Below, in pieces: positions 23,118 to 34,062 of a stretch of 64,000 nucleotides of DNA (positions within the stretch are counted from its first letter, which is position 1; each line of letters opens with the position of its first letter). The DNA comes from Alopecurus myosuroides. Lineage: Eukaryota > Streptophyta > Magnoliopsida > Poales > Poaceae. Made by a program: the position numbers and the translations under genes. Location of the stretch: positions 245,099,540 to 245,163,539 of the forward strand of contig CM054060.1 of the NCBI GenBank assembly GCA_028641055.1, in the 5' to 3' direction. The notes beneath the pieces are model-generated. The model made no database searches. It was not told the origin of the DNA and saw only the letters and a list, made by a program, of their open reading frames with translations.

Positions 23118-24980
23118 ATGGAGGAAGTGACGGAGGCGGTGAACAACCTTACCATAGCGGAAGGAGCAGCACCGGCGGCGGGGCCGGAGGGGCACAAGAA
23201 GAACCGCATCCAGGTCTCCAACACCAAGAAGCCCCTCTTCTTCTACGTCAACCTCGCCAAGGTAGGAATAAGAACTCCAATCTTTTCCCCTGTAGATGAG
23301 GGTGACAGAGGAGAGTGCGGTTGGTTGGGGATTTCTGGCGGGTTTAAGGGCCCATCTGTGGGGCGGCTTAAACCCTATATAGGGCTGGGGTTTTCGCTGA
23401 GGAGATATATTCGCGAGCGATTCGATTGGATTTGAGCGCCTCGCGAGCATTTACCATGGAAATCGACAAGGCCTGATTTGGTTTCTGATGCTGTTTGTGT
23501 GCAGAGGTACATGCAGCTGCACGAAGAGGTGGAGCTCTCGGCCCTCGGCATGGGTAAATTTCTTCACTTTCTGGTGCTTATCTCTGTATTAATTTAGACC
23601 CTTGTTGTGCTAATTTAATCCCCGGGAAGTTATGCTAAAAATGGACATTGTTCGTTTTGGTAGTAAAAGGACCATGCCCTTCCTTTGATAAAAGTTGTAT
23701 GCTTAGCAGCATTGATACATGTTATACTCTGCTTATCAAAAAGCTGTTGATGATACTTTAGTACCTGCTAACTTAGTCTGTTGCAGCTCATTATTTGTGT
23801 TATCATAGTTAACCAGCTGCCCCGTTGAAGAAATCAATGTCTCTTCATCTCAGCATTGAGCCCTTTAGCTCTGCGTCCACACTTAGTCTTTTCCTTCCTA
23901 ATAAGAATTTGGAAGTTGTACATCCCACCTGTCTGTAGGAAGATTACTCTTGCCTGTTCTCTTCATAGTGGCCGTGAATTTGTAATTTGTACCATACTTG
24001 AAAGTTCACAAAAGGTCGTGCACATAAGAATAAAGAATCAGTGAAAGAACTGTCTTTTGATGCTATAGAATGAGCTGAGCTTTGATCCACTGGCTGTAGT
24101 GTTCGTGGGTTATTGGTCTATAATCATGGAAAAGTTTTGCTGGTGTAATAATATCTCCAGCCAACAATCCTCTGGCCCTGGACAAGTAACACTTGGATCA
24201 AATAAAAACTATTGATGGCATCTTGTCCTAAACTTATTTCCCCTCCATAGCTTCTGTTGTCAGTTGTGGCTGAAGTCTGCTAGCCAGCTATTGTAATCCT
24301 GTGTGTTGCTGTTTACGCCTTGGGCTACACTTGTTTTAGGCACCTTAGTATTGGATTATATAGTAGGCTTGCTTAGATTCTTTATACGGTTAAATGACTA
24401 GATTTACATTCGCATGTCATATAGTCATGGTAATGCTTCAGGACTTCTGTTGATGCATACTTGTTTATTTTAATCTCTTGTTTTATTTTTCCTTTGGTGA
24501 ATGTTACTCTTTGTTTCTGTCTGTTATTATTTTTTGGTAATCCTCTTTTGCCCTGCTGAATCTGTTAAACTTTGTCCATTCAGCTATTGCAACTGTGGTG
24601 ACAGTTGCTGAAATTCTGAAAAATAATGGCCTTGCCGTCGAGAAGAGTGAGTATTGTTTCTCGTAATTTTCCTTGGTCACATTCTCTTTGCAGTCTCCTA
24701 ACTTGGCCAAAATTACTTGCAGAAATTATGACGTCTACTGTTGATGTCAAAGATGATGCAAGGAACCGCCCTATCCAGAAGGCCAAGGTTAGTGTTCTTC
24801 AGATGACAAATACCGACCCTTCTTTTCAGAATGTATTCACATCACTGTTTTTTACTTACCCGTGTGATCTGCACTGGCCAGATTGAGATATTGATCGGCA
24901 AGACGGAGAAGTTCGATGAACTGATGGCAGCTGCCGCAGAAGAGAGGGAGGCAGCGGGTGCCGAGGAAGAGCAAAGCTGA
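23118..24980 (+). CDS. Alba-domain DNA/RNA-binding protein, 5 exons, 139 residues
   Basis: Exons: 23118-23261, 23505-23553, 24584-24646, 24723-24787, 24882-24980, all GT-AG with matching phases. The protein has the short plant Alba form: an acidic/alanine N-terminus, KKNRIQVSNTKKPLFFYV (about residues 27-44), YMQLHEEVELSALGMAI, VVTVAEILKNNGLAVEK and, near the end, IEILIGKTEKFDELM. In archaea Alba coats chromatin; plant members bind RNA or DNA, including R-loops and mRNAs, in nucleus and cytoplasm. The charged AEEEQS tail is typical. The length matches plant relatives annotated as At2g34160-like. The TATA box is at 22979 and a polyadenylation-type AATAAA at 25085. The gene is convergent with the Brittle-1-like gene and appears intact. 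Confidence 0.93.
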
Positions 24981-25084
24981 ATCACTTGGAAGGTTCCTGT
25001 TGTAGCTTAATTTTACTGTTCCTTCTTCTCTTTGCTGTGTTTTCAATTTGTTGTGTCGACAAGGGACATTTGCTTGTACAAATC

Positions 25085-25090
25085 AATAAA
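25085..25090 (+). terminator. Probable polyadenylation signal of the Alba gene
   Basis: A canonical AATAAA lies 105 bases after the Alba stop codon in an AT-rich setting with T-rich sequence beyond it. Confidence 0.6.
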
Positions 25091-25110
25091 AGGGCGCAGC
25101 TTATTTAGTG

Positions 25111-25899
25111 CGCCTTTTCTTGGTTTTCTAGGGTTGTATGTCAACTTGTGATCATGGGATTATTAGTATGATACTCTTGATTAGTCCCCGTATATCCATT
25201 TGGAAGATGCCCTGTTCATTGTTGCTCTATGGGTGCGGCGTGCATTACTCATTCAGAATTGGGCGGAGTACTAACTCTTTTCTCTTGTTCAAAAATAAAT
25301 AAATAAAAAGATAGCTCTTTTAACTTGTCCAATTCCTCACATGTGCGCAACCAAATGTATGAAGCGAAGAGTTGAACCAATGCAGCTAGTGCAAGATCAC
25401 TCCTGCCCGCATCATTATTGAACTGAATACAAAACGATGTGGAACTTACATCATTATTGAACTTTATACAAAAAGATGCGAGATCATTATTGAACCGAAT
25501 GCAAAAAAGGTGACCTAAATTGAAACCGACCGTAGTCCTGAACACAAGTACATGAGGCTTATTTTTACCAAGAAGTTGAAATTTAGCCAACTCTTTTCAC
25601 TTGGCTGAAGAGTTGAATGCTAGTACAAAACCATATCTGAATGCAGAAGGTGCAGAGCATACATCATTCTTGAACTTTATATATTATACAAAAAGATGCA
25701 GAGCATACATCATTATTGAACTGAATACAAAAAGGTAAACCCTAATTTGAAACTGACCATTGTCCTGAACACAACATGCCTCTTCCAGCCCGGATTCGAT
25801 TGCAGTACGTCCCATCCCACTGCACTTACATCTGCATTTTGTTCATCGCATTCATGGTCGACCACCGTTGGGCGCGGCCTGTCTTTCTTTCTGTCATCT
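25111..25899. other. Convergent 3' region between the Alba and Brittle-1-like genes, with local direct repeats
   Basis: The segment near 25400-25560 and the one at 25650-25775 share CATCATTATTGAACTGAATA, ATACAAAAAGATG and CTGAACACAA, so a stretch of about 120 bp has been duplicated and diverged. The right copy probably lies in the 3' UTR of the minus-strand carrier gene. No gene was found here. Confidence 0.55.
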
Positions 25900-27254
25900 T
25901 CAGGCAGCTTCCTCCTCTTCAGCTTCGGCGGGGTCTTCTTTGTCGTCGTCGTCGTCGACGAGTATCTTCTTGCAGGCCTCGTAGCACATGAAGGAGATGC
26001 CGGCGGCGGGCATGAGCTTGATGCAGCTGGGGCCGAGGCCGCGGTACAGCCCGGCGGCGCCCTCCTTGTTGAGGATGCAGTACATGGCGTGCAGGACGTT
26101 CCTGTACACCTGCCTCCCGCCCACGGCGCCTGCCTGCATCTGCTTCCTCGCCACCTCCAGCGGGAACGTGGCCGTGCTCGCGATGGCGCCCGCCGCGGAC
26201 CCGATCAGCAGCGTCGGCACGTTGCCCACCTCCTCCTTCCCCGACGCGCGCCGGTACATGCTCCGCAGCGTCTCGTACGCGTAGAAGTTGGCCGCCGCGT
26301 ACGGCACCACGCCGATCAGGCTCGGCGCCAGCCCGCGGTACAGCTCCCCCGGCCCTTCGTTGCGCACGATCTTGACGAACGCGTGCAGGAGGTTGTCGTA
26401 CACGTCCTTCTCGATGGTCAGCCGGGTCTTGACAAGTTCCATGGGATAGGTGCAGAGGGTCGAGGCGACGCCGGCGAGCGCTCCGGCGACGAGGGGAGTG
26501 GGGATGGGGGCCTTGGGCGGCTCGCCGGCCTCCGGGGTCAGGTACTTCTTGGCCGTGTCGTAGGTGAAGAGCTGCACCGTGGCATTTGGAATTAGTTAAT
26601 AATCAACCAGAGCATCTACCGGCCCAGAGTTTCATTTGATGGAAATATTAGCTGACTTGCCTCGATGGCCTTGCTGGGCGCGACGCGAAGGACGTTGACG
26701 GCGTTGCCGCGGAACAGGCCGGGCCACCCCTCTGTCCGCATGATCCACCGGAACACCCCGGCCATGGTGTCGGCGCCGGAGCTGCCCACCATCAGGTGCG
26801 TCCTGATCGTCTCCAGCGGCGCCACGAATGTCCTCGACACGGCGCCAGCGAGAGCGCCGCTGACCAGCCGCCGGAGGTGCGGGTTGCCGATCTTCACCCT
26901 CACCTTCCTCAGCCGCGGCAGCTGCTGCTGCTTCTTCTTGGCCTTCTTCGGCTTGGGCTCCTCCTCCTCCGCGGAGGCGAGCTGGGGTGCGACGACGTCG
27001 TTGTCGTCGGCAGCGGCGGGGCGGGCCTTCCCGTCTTGCTCGAGCGGCCCTGGTGGAGCGCCGAGGGACACGCTGAGGCCGATGCACGCGAACAGCGCCC
27101 TCCGAGGGTACTCCAGGCTCCTGCAATCCCGCCGCGAGCTCCAAGGGAGCGCGACCTCGGGGAGCGGCGGCAAGAAGCTGCTCTTCCTGTCCATGGCCAG
27201 CGCGCCGCCCTTGTTCTTGGTTACCATCGTCGTAGCCGCCATTGCCGCCGCCAT
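25900..27254 (-). CDS. Bt1: Brittle-1-like plastid ADP-glucose / adenylate carrier, 421 residues
   Basis: Mitochondrial-carrier-family protein of the Brittle-1 type, which in cereal endosperm moves ADP-glucose into amyloplasts for starch synthesis (exchanged for ADP). Coding exons on the minus strand are 27254-26661 (198 codons) and 26571-25900 (223 codons plus stop). Residues 1 to about 120 form a plastid-type N-terminus with basic and Ala/Glu-rich tracts. Three carrier repeats carry the signature motif: PLETIR (146-151), PMELVK (241-246) and PLEVAR (335-340). GNAVNVLRVAPSKAIE and GPSCIKLMPAAGI are close to what is known of maize Bt1. The acidic tail (DDDDDKEDPAEAEEEE) also fits. The coding intron (26660-26572, 89 nt) begins with GC, not GT. 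A plastid adenylate uniporter paralogue is the main alternative. No defects are seen. Confidence 0.92.
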
Positions 27255-27280
27255 GATTTGATCAACTCGTCAATTCTTCC

Positions 27281-28050
27281 CTGAAAAAATAAATACAGTT
27301 ACCTACGAATCGATCCAGTAAACATACATTTACGAATGCTTATATCGTAGCTAGGGCTGCGAACGAGGTGAGTTCGAGTGAAAGACTAATTAAGATCGGT
27401 GCTATGAAACAATCGAGCTTAATTCGAGAAGACCTGGTGCCTGGTGGTGGTGCTAGAATTAGCTCATACTGTACACTCCGTTTGCACCACTCTCGAGTTG
27501 ATCAACTACTCGTAAAAAACCAAAAAAAAAAAGTTTATGATCAACTGATTACACAACTTACAGATTCCATGCTAGGAAGGCCACAAAACACACAAGCAAT
27601 TCAAAATGACAACATGTTTAGATCTTAACACTTCTCAGATTGACAAACACTACTAGTTGGTAACCAGAGCTGACAGAAGTTCATATATCTAAGGTGGAGG
27701 GGAAAAAATATTGACATGCACAGCTATTCAAGGTAACACGTTATCTAATGAAATGAGAATGAATTATTCAAAGTTGTTTTCTACTCTGTACTTACTAAAA
27801 GGAAGTAAACATACTACTATTGTGTTAATTCAATTTACATTGAACAAAAATTGAGCGAGACACTCCTCCACCCAGCCAGACAGCCAGCGCTCATATTCAG
27901 CTCGTTTCTTTTCGAGCCGATCTCCTGTTGGGGTTAAAAGAACCCGAAAATTAACCAGCCCTACTTAGATCCATACCTCGAGGAAGGTGTGTGCCCTGCA
28001 GCACTGGGACTTGTTCACTCGCTCCTCAGTCCTCACTGGCTTCTGCCGTT
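27281..28050 (-). other. Inferred 5'-UTR exon and 5'-UTR intron of the Brittle-1-like gene
   Basis: On the minus strand a strong acceptor, TTATTTTTTCAG, ends at 27281, 26 bases before the start codon. A matching donor, CTCGAG then GTATGG, lies at 27976. This gives a 696-nt 5'-UTR intron and a non-coding first exon of about 70 bases (about 28050-27977) below the TATA box at 28080-28087. The model rests on splice-site quality and position only; cDNA would settle it. Confidence 0.5.
27353..27960. mobile_element. Possible small hAT-like remnant in the 5'-UTR intron
   Basis: TAGGGCTGCGAACGAG at the left and, on the minus strand, TAGGGCTGGTTAATTTTCG at the right could be short terminal inverted repeats of a hAT-type element of about 608 bp. 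No convincing 8-bp target duplication was found and there is no coding region. Confidence 0.22.
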
Positions 28051-28079
28051 CTTGGGAGGGTGAACTCTAGCTGGGCGCC

Positions 28080-28087
28080 ATTTTATA
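28080..28087 (-). promoter_or_regulatory. TATA box of the Brittle-1-like gene
   Basis: The minus strand reads GGGTATAAAATGGCGCC, a strong TATA box in GC-rich surroundings. It lies 30-40 bases above the inferred non-coding first exon, which suggests that the promoter is about 0.8 kb from the start codon. Confidence 0.5.
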
Positions 28088-28679
28088 CCCGTTTGAGCGT
28101 CCTCTGCATATATACTTGCCGTGTTCAACGAGCGACGAAGCCCGACCTCTCCCATGGCCTTCTGCCCCCTCTGCCCCTGAACCGCATCCCCGGACCGCCG
28201 CTAAAATCCGTTGGCGGTGAAGGGCGATACGGTCAATTGGTCGGCAGAGGGGACTTGGAGCCGTCTGTATGCGCGCGCCACTCCAGAACGCCGATTGTGT
28301 GCGGTGCACGCATGGATCCATGGGCTACGGGCAGGCATGCGTGTTGCGCAGGTGCCTTGGCGTTGCCAGTTCAGTTCCTTCCCCGGGAGGAAGAAGCGGA
28401 CAGAATCCGGTGGTGGCGCACACAGCACCGGAGCGGGGTCACGCTGCCTCCAGGGGGACGCGCCGTGCGTTGTTCTCTGGCGGGCACGCACGGCTGCCGG
28501 GAAGTTGGCCGGGAAGGGGTTCAAGCGGGCAGGCCTTTTGGACGTTTACTGGAACGTGGGGCTGGTAGCTCGCCTACCAATTTGGACGCTCATGAATGGG
28601 TTGTCGCTTTGTGGAGGCTGCGTCATGTCCAGCCATCGCTCTTGGCTTGAGCGTTCGGTTAAGCTGATTACGTGTATGC
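28088..28679. other. GC-rich region upstream of the Brittle-1-like gene
   Basis: This contains long open frames in several phases (for example 27991-28650 and 28211-29116 on the plus strand) without any recognisable domain, as expected from GC richness. It probably includes the proximal promoter of the minus-strand carrier gene. No specific endosperm box was identified with confidence. Confidence 0.4.
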
Positions 28680-28682
28680 TAA

Positions 28683-29410
28683 GAGCGTCTCCACTTGCCC
28701 TCCTCCCCCACCCCCCCAACCCCCCCCCCCCCCCCCCACACACACACACAAGGCGCACCCAAGCCATTTTTTCGGCGCCTAAAGTTCCAGAAAATTTCAG
28801 GCACCCTAGATGCCGAAAACTGCCAGATTGCGCAAAAAAAATAACCCGACGTTCCCAGCTGGGGTCACTTTGGGGGGGGGGGGGGGGAGGGGGTAAAATT
28901 GCCCCTCGGGCTAGCCCTATCAGGCGAAAAAACGACTTCCCCCTGATTCGCCCACCCCCGCGCCAAAGGAGAGCCATTTCTCCTTACCCACAATGCCGAC
29001 CTCGGAGCCACCCCTCCGGTCGCCGCCACAATTCCGCCGCTAGAAGGGCCTTCGGTCGCCGCAAAAACAAAGCTCTCGCTGCTCCGCCACGCCCCATCCC
29101 TTCTTCCCCCTTCTAGACGGGCTCTCACGATGGAAAGGGGCAGCTGCCGGCAGCCACGAACCACCAAGGCCGGCGAGGTGTTCGGCCATTTGCCTCTTCG
29201 ACGATGGACTCTAACGACGAGGAGCTGATCGCTGAACTGCTGGCGGAGGAAGCCGACATCGGCGGCAAAGATGAGGAACACCTGCTGATGCTCGACGCGT
29301 TAGACGGGCTGCTCGTGGACAATGTGAAGCCGTGGCGAGGTGGCTCGGCGCCTGACCGGCGAAAAAGCAAAGCAAGGCAGCAGGCGGAGGGATCATGTAC
29401 GCCGACTACT
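28683..29410 (+). mobile_element. Truncated PIF/Harbinger element
   Basis: The left end reads TAA (target site) followed by GAGCGTCTCCACTTGCC, a Harbinger-type terminal repeat. Long C (about 28707-28737) and G (about 28873-28888) tracts lie in the sub-terminal region. A transposase start follows at 29204. The element is cut at about 29410, where element X begins, so its right end is missing. Confidence 0.6.
29204..29410 (+). pseudogene. N-terminal fragment of a Harbinger transposase
   Basis: The frame starts MDSNDEELIAELLAEEAD and continues to KPWRGGSAPDRRKSKARQQ, which resembles the acidic start and RRGGS...R linker of plant PIF/Harbinger DDE transposases. Near 29388-29392 a single-base frame change precedes a segment that in another frame reads MYADY, a motif found at this place in the family. 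The catalytic domain is absent because element X replaces the rest. It cannot be functional. Confidence 0.55.
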
Positions 29411-30319
29411 GGCAACATCACATCCACATTCTTAGAAGTTATTGTCACTCTCCCAGATAACTGGAGGCACGAACCCACTATCGAGCACAAATACTCCCTC
29501 TTGGAGTTACAAGCATCAACTTGGCCAGAGCATCTACTAGTAACGGAGAGCATGCAAGAACATAAATAACATAAATATGATAGATCTATAATCAACTTGA
29601 CATAGCATTCAATATTCATCGGATCCCAGCAAACACAACATGTAGCATTACAATAAGATGATCTTGACCATGTTAGGAAGCTCACAAGATCTAAACATGA
29701 TGGCACAAAAGGAGGATAAGACAACCATCTAGCTACTGCTATGGACCCATAGTCCAAGGATGAACTACTCACGCATCACTCCGGAGGCAGGCATGGTGAT
29801 GAAGAGCCCTCCGGTGATGATTTCTCCTCCCGGCAGGATGCTGGGGAGAGCTTCAGAACCCCCCTGAACTAGGGTTGACGACGACGACGGCTACCAAACT
29901 TTTCGTGGATGGAGGCTCGAGTATTTAGTGTTTTCCCGAGAATATCAATTTATTCAGTGGGTGGCGATGTCAGTGGGTGGCCAGTGGGCCCATACCACCT
30001 GGTGGCGCGGCCAAGGGGGGTCGCGCCACCCTATGGTGTGGCGGCTCCCCTGCCCCCTACGGGTCTCTTCCGGACTCCGGGTACGTGACAGAAAAATAGG
30101 ACCTGGGATTTTGTTTCGTCCAATTCCGAGAATATTTCCAGAACAACTTTTCGGAAACCAAAAACAGCAGAAAACAGGAACTGTCGCTGTGGCATCTTGT
30201 TAATAGGTTAGTCCTAGGAAATCCATAAAAATGATATAAAGTGTATAGAAAACATGTAGCAAATGTCATAATATCAATCATGGAACATCAGAAATTATAG
30301 ATACGTTGGAAACGTATCA
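29411..30319 (-). mobile_element. Element X: truncated LTR (minus strand)
   Basis: On the minus strand the LTR starts TGATACGTTTCCAACGTATC at 30319, directly after AAGCTTGGGGATGCT, which looks like a polypurine-type border. It continues through CCTGCCTCCGGAGTGATG and CATGCTCTCCGTTACTAG, sequence characteristic of an abundant Triticeae LTR family. It is cut off at about 29410. No coding region is seen. Confidence 0.6.
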
Positions 30320-32261
30320 AGCATCCCCAAGCTTAGTTCTACTCGTCCTCGAGTAGGTAAAATGATAAAAATAAAATAATTTCTGAGGTGACATGCTACC
30401 AACACAGTCTTGATCATCATTATTGTAAAAGCATTGCAAGCTGAGATCAAAGTACTCTAAACATAGGCATGATAGAAAAAATTCTAACAATGAAACTTAG
30501 CAACTATGTTGCAACATGAAAAGTAACACAAACAAAGGATCATGAATAATAATGGACATGAAAGTTATACGTTTGTTTTGAGCATAAAGAAAACATAGCA
30601 AAGTGATATTCCGCTTGTCCTTAAAGTGATAGCAAAACCTAAATGCGAGGACACCTTCAAAGTTCAAGTGAAGACTAGATACGAATAATTTGAGAACAAG
30701 TAATAACATATCATGAATCAATCAATAATAATCTTTGGGACTGATGCACATTATACTCAGAATGACAACTATGCCCTCTTAACCGTGCATAAAGTTAGAA
30801 GATGAAAACTCAACATAAAAGTAAAAGAAATGCCCTTCGCAGAGGAAAGCAAGGATTAACTCATGTGCTAGAGATTTTTATTTGATTAAAATAGAGGTAC
30901 TGAAAACAATTTTGATAGAGGTGTATGTGTATGTCAACGAATGGTAAATAAACAATACATTACGTCACAAGTTAACTAGACTTTACAAGAGCGGCTCCCA
31001 TTGAAGGATGTTTTTTCTACTGGGATCAGTAGACCATCTCTCTTCTCTTTTGTGTACACCATTATGCTTTAACTGATAAATCAGGGGCAAAAAGTGAAGA
31101 GAATTTTGAAGTAACCAAATTCGGGGTTGGGCACCCCGTTGCTACCTCTTGTAGCGAATGAATAAGCAAATATTCCACTAGTCCAGGTGTGTAAAGTCCA
31201 ATCAACAAGTGAAATAAAGATCGTCTACTTACGTCCTCATGAGCTAAAACAGAGGATAAAACATGTATAATTTTTGAAGGTTTTAAAGGTAGCACATGGG
31301 AAATTTACTTTGGAGTGGCGGTTAAATACCACGTATAGGTAGGTGTGGTGGACACATTTGGAAAACTTTTTATTTTTTGGAAGTTGGATGCACGAGCAGA
31401 GCTCATACTCAGTACATGTGAAGACTAGCAAAAGACTGAAAGCGAGAAATTAAGAAAGCAATAATGGTCGTAATCATGCATAGCGACAAAAACATTATTA
31501 ATCAAAGCATAAATGGTATTACAAGTAAAAAACGAAATGATCATAGAGGCTAGAGGTGACTGGTTTGTAGTCATAATATGGTGTAATCATGCGCCAAGTC
31601 AACCAAATAAAGCATTCGAAGGAGAATACACAATATTATGCTTCGATGTGATAAAAACAACACATTATTTCTTTCAATGGTACATTAAGCACTCTCAAAT
31701 ATTTTAGACAAGTCATGCTACATCAATGACTACTAAGCATAGAATTAAAATAATATCTAACATGACATGTTAAAGTCTAAGCCACGGTCTAAACAAGCTT
31801 CACTTGCACTGTTATAAGCATGAAATATTTTATTGCTTTCCAACACCAATCACTTTATTTCAATAAAAACTCTCTAAATAATTTATCAATGAAACAAGAG
31901 AGTACTACTATACGAGAACTAACATCTCTGAATAAGAAATACATGAAAAACAGGAGCTAAAAGGATTGCAGTAGCTAGATGATAAATGAAGAATACGAGT
32001 ACGATAAATGAAGAATACATTATTCATATGAAAAGGCGGAGCGTGTCTCTCTCCCACACAAGAATACTAGGATCCGACCAAGTTTATTACAGAAAATAGA
32101 ACAAAACAAAAACAAACATATGCTCTAAGTAAAATGCATATGATGTGACCAAATAAAAATATAGTTTCACTAGAGGTGACCTGATAAGTTGCTGATGAAG
32201 AAGGGGATGCCTTGGGCATCCCAAGCTTAGAAGCTTGAGTATTCTTAGAATTTGTTGGAAT
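30320..32261 (-). mobile_element. Element X: internal region without coding capacity
   Basis: AT-rich sequence between the element X LTR and the Copia insertion. No open frame of retroelement type exists on either strand, so this looks like a non-autonomous, LARD-like element. A hairpin, GGGATGCC-TTGG-GCATCCC, lies at about 32206-32224. The final five bases, GGAAT, are the Copia target duplication. The sequence resumes at 44369. Confidence 0.55.
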
Positions 32262-33758
32262 TGAAAGTGCAATATGGTCAACTAGAGGGGGGGGGGGGTG
32301 AATAGGTGACCTACAAATTTTAATTCTTTTTCACTTTTAATGGGGGCTTTAGGAAAGTAAATGCTTGGTTATCTAAATGTGCAACTAAGTGAACCCCCTA
32401 GGTGACACGGAACAAGTAGCAGCGGAAATAAAGGAACGGTACAAGATAACAACAAGTGAAAAACACGGAGACAAGGATATGTTTCCCGTAGTTCCTTCTT
32501 AAAAGAAGTACGTCTACGTTGGAGAGGTGGGGAGCCACCTAGGCGCTCCTCAATAGCACGGATGTGCACACCTTGTTCTCCTTGAGCTTCTCCGGTGAGG
32601 GAGATTCTCGTTTCCACTATGAGGTCGACTTGAAGGCGTTGACCAAACCTTTACAAGGGGTTGAGGCTACTCCACAAGTGAGATGGAGGCTCTCAACAAT
32701 CGAAGCTTCTTGCTACAAGGTGGAAGCTACAAGCACTAGGGTTTCCCTTGGATGACAAAGCAACCAAGAGATTACAAGATCCCAAGAGTTGTGGTGTGGG
32801 TGCACACGTTTTGGCTTGGTGGAAAGGTAGATCTAGTCCTCCTCCATGAGATCCTTGAAGGGCATCGAGTTTGGTTGGAGGAGGAGGGAGATCCAGGCGT
32901 TTTGAGCTCTTCAACAATGGAGGAGAGAGAGGAATGGACGAGCTACCTATCTAGAGGAAGAAGACAACTATTTATAGGCTCCTCCAATTTATGACCGTTG
33001 CAGTCCTGTAGGACCGGAATATTCCGGTGTAAGCACCGGAAATTTCCGGTCTGCCCGGGCCGGATTTTTGAATAGTCCGGGGGGCGGAATTTTGAAATAT
33101 CCGGGGCGGAAATTTCCGCCCCAATACTCCGCCCCCCTCTCTGCGCGCGGGCACCAACTCGTTGAAGAAAATTGCTAAGGACCAGGGGCCGGATATTTGC
33201 ACAGGAAATTTCCGGGGCAAATTTCCGCCCCAGCTTCTGTGCGCGGGCAGCAGCCAATTGGCGAAAACTGCTAAGGACCAGAAGGCCGGAATATTGGAAT
33301 ATCCGGGGGGCGGATAATTGAAATATCCGGGCCCGGAAATTTCCGGACAGAATTTCCGCCCCCATCTCTGTGCGCGGGCAGCTGAGAGTGCCCCATTTTC
33401 TGCTAAGTCCCAGAGGGCCGGATTTTTGCACCGGAAATTTCCGGGGCAAATTTCCGCCCTGGCTTCTGTGCGCGGGCAGTGAAAACACTTAGTCGTTTTG
33501 GAGATGCCAGAAGAGGGCCGGAATATTCCGGTGTTGGGGCCGGATATTCCTCCCCATAGACACCGGAATTTCCGGTCTGCGTACTTAAAAATCCGGTGGC
33601 AGTTAATCCAGAGTGTAGGCCTTCTCTTTGATCTTCCGACAAGAATATAACAATAAGCATCTGAGATAATAGCTGCACAGTCTAAAACAACACTGTTAGA
33701 TAGATGATACCCGTGTTATCATCATCACCAAAATCATTAGAGGGATCATGAGCTTTCA
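32262..33758 (-). repeat. 3' LTR of the Copia element (1497 bp)
   Basis: On the minus strand it runs from TGAAAGCTCATGATCC (33758) to TTGCACTTTCA (32262). The first half holds the palindrome cluster (33010-33600) and ends at a TATA box, TATAAATA, at 32969-32976. The remainder is R/U5. Minus-strand frames across the cluster are open by composition only. Confidence 0.95.
33010..33600. promoter_or_regulatory. Palindrome cluster upstream of the TATA box in the 3' LTR
   Basis: Perfect 14-bp palindromes CCGGAATATTCCGG (33014-33027, 33518-33531) and CCGGAAATTTCCGG (33036-33049, 33333-33346, 33431-33444) stand among many variants. Another palindrome, GGCGGAAATTTCCGCC, is at 33105-33120. They sit in a rough tandem array whose spacers share CTGTGCGCGGGCAG and GCTAAGGACCAG. 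The array ends next to the TATA box, so a role as a promoter or chromatin element is inferred. Confidence 0.7.
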
Positions 33759-33772
33759 GTCTCCCCCTTTTT
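33759..33772 (-). other. Polypurine tract of the Copia element
   Basis: The minus strand reads AAAAAGGGGGAGAC immediately before the 3' LTR, the expected plus-strand primer site. A second purine tract, ATAGGGGGAGC (about 36740-36752), lies just after pol. Confidence 0.8.
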
Positions 33773-34062
33773 GGTGAATGATGACAACACGGGTATTTGC
33801 AGGGAATTAAACTAACAGTGCAAGATATGAAAAACATCACAAGTAGCATATATAGGAGACATGCCTCCTAATAATAATAGTTCACCAACGAATAACGAGT
33901 ACGATAGAACGAAGTTCGAAAATACGCACGAAATGATAAAAACATGCAAATAAAGAACGAAACCCACCCAAGCAAATCCCCGCGATCATCTAGATCTTCT
34001 CCCCCTTTGGCATCAGGATACCAAAAAGAGAAAAGAGAGAGCTACGTCCCATGGAGCAAACT

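Noticed and set aside
23262..23435. Alba frame continuing past 23261 without splicing
   Set aside because: The extension loses the family sequence at a GTAGGA donor, and the next exon at 23505 restores the conserved Alba sequence.
25747..26595. Plus-strand 282-codon frame over the Brittle-1-like gene
   Set aside because: It is the antisense shadow of the GC-rich carrier exon, which has clear family motifs on the minus strand.
27991..29116. Plus-strand frames of 219 and 301 codons upstream of the Harbinger fragment
   Set aside because: There is no recognisable domain; one runs through homopolymer C and G tracts, and they overlap the probable promoter of the minus-strand carrier gene.
32943..33488. 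181-codon minus-strand frame across the LTR palindrome cluster (also 43578-44093)
   Set aside because: The peptide is a translation of the repeat (GNFRARIFQ-like units) and lies upstream of the TATA box. The frame is open because the repeat lacks stops.
33010..33600. CRISPR-like look of short palindromes with spacers
   Set aside because: Repeats vary in length and sequence, spacers are themselves repeated, no cas genes exist, and the setting is a plant retroelement.
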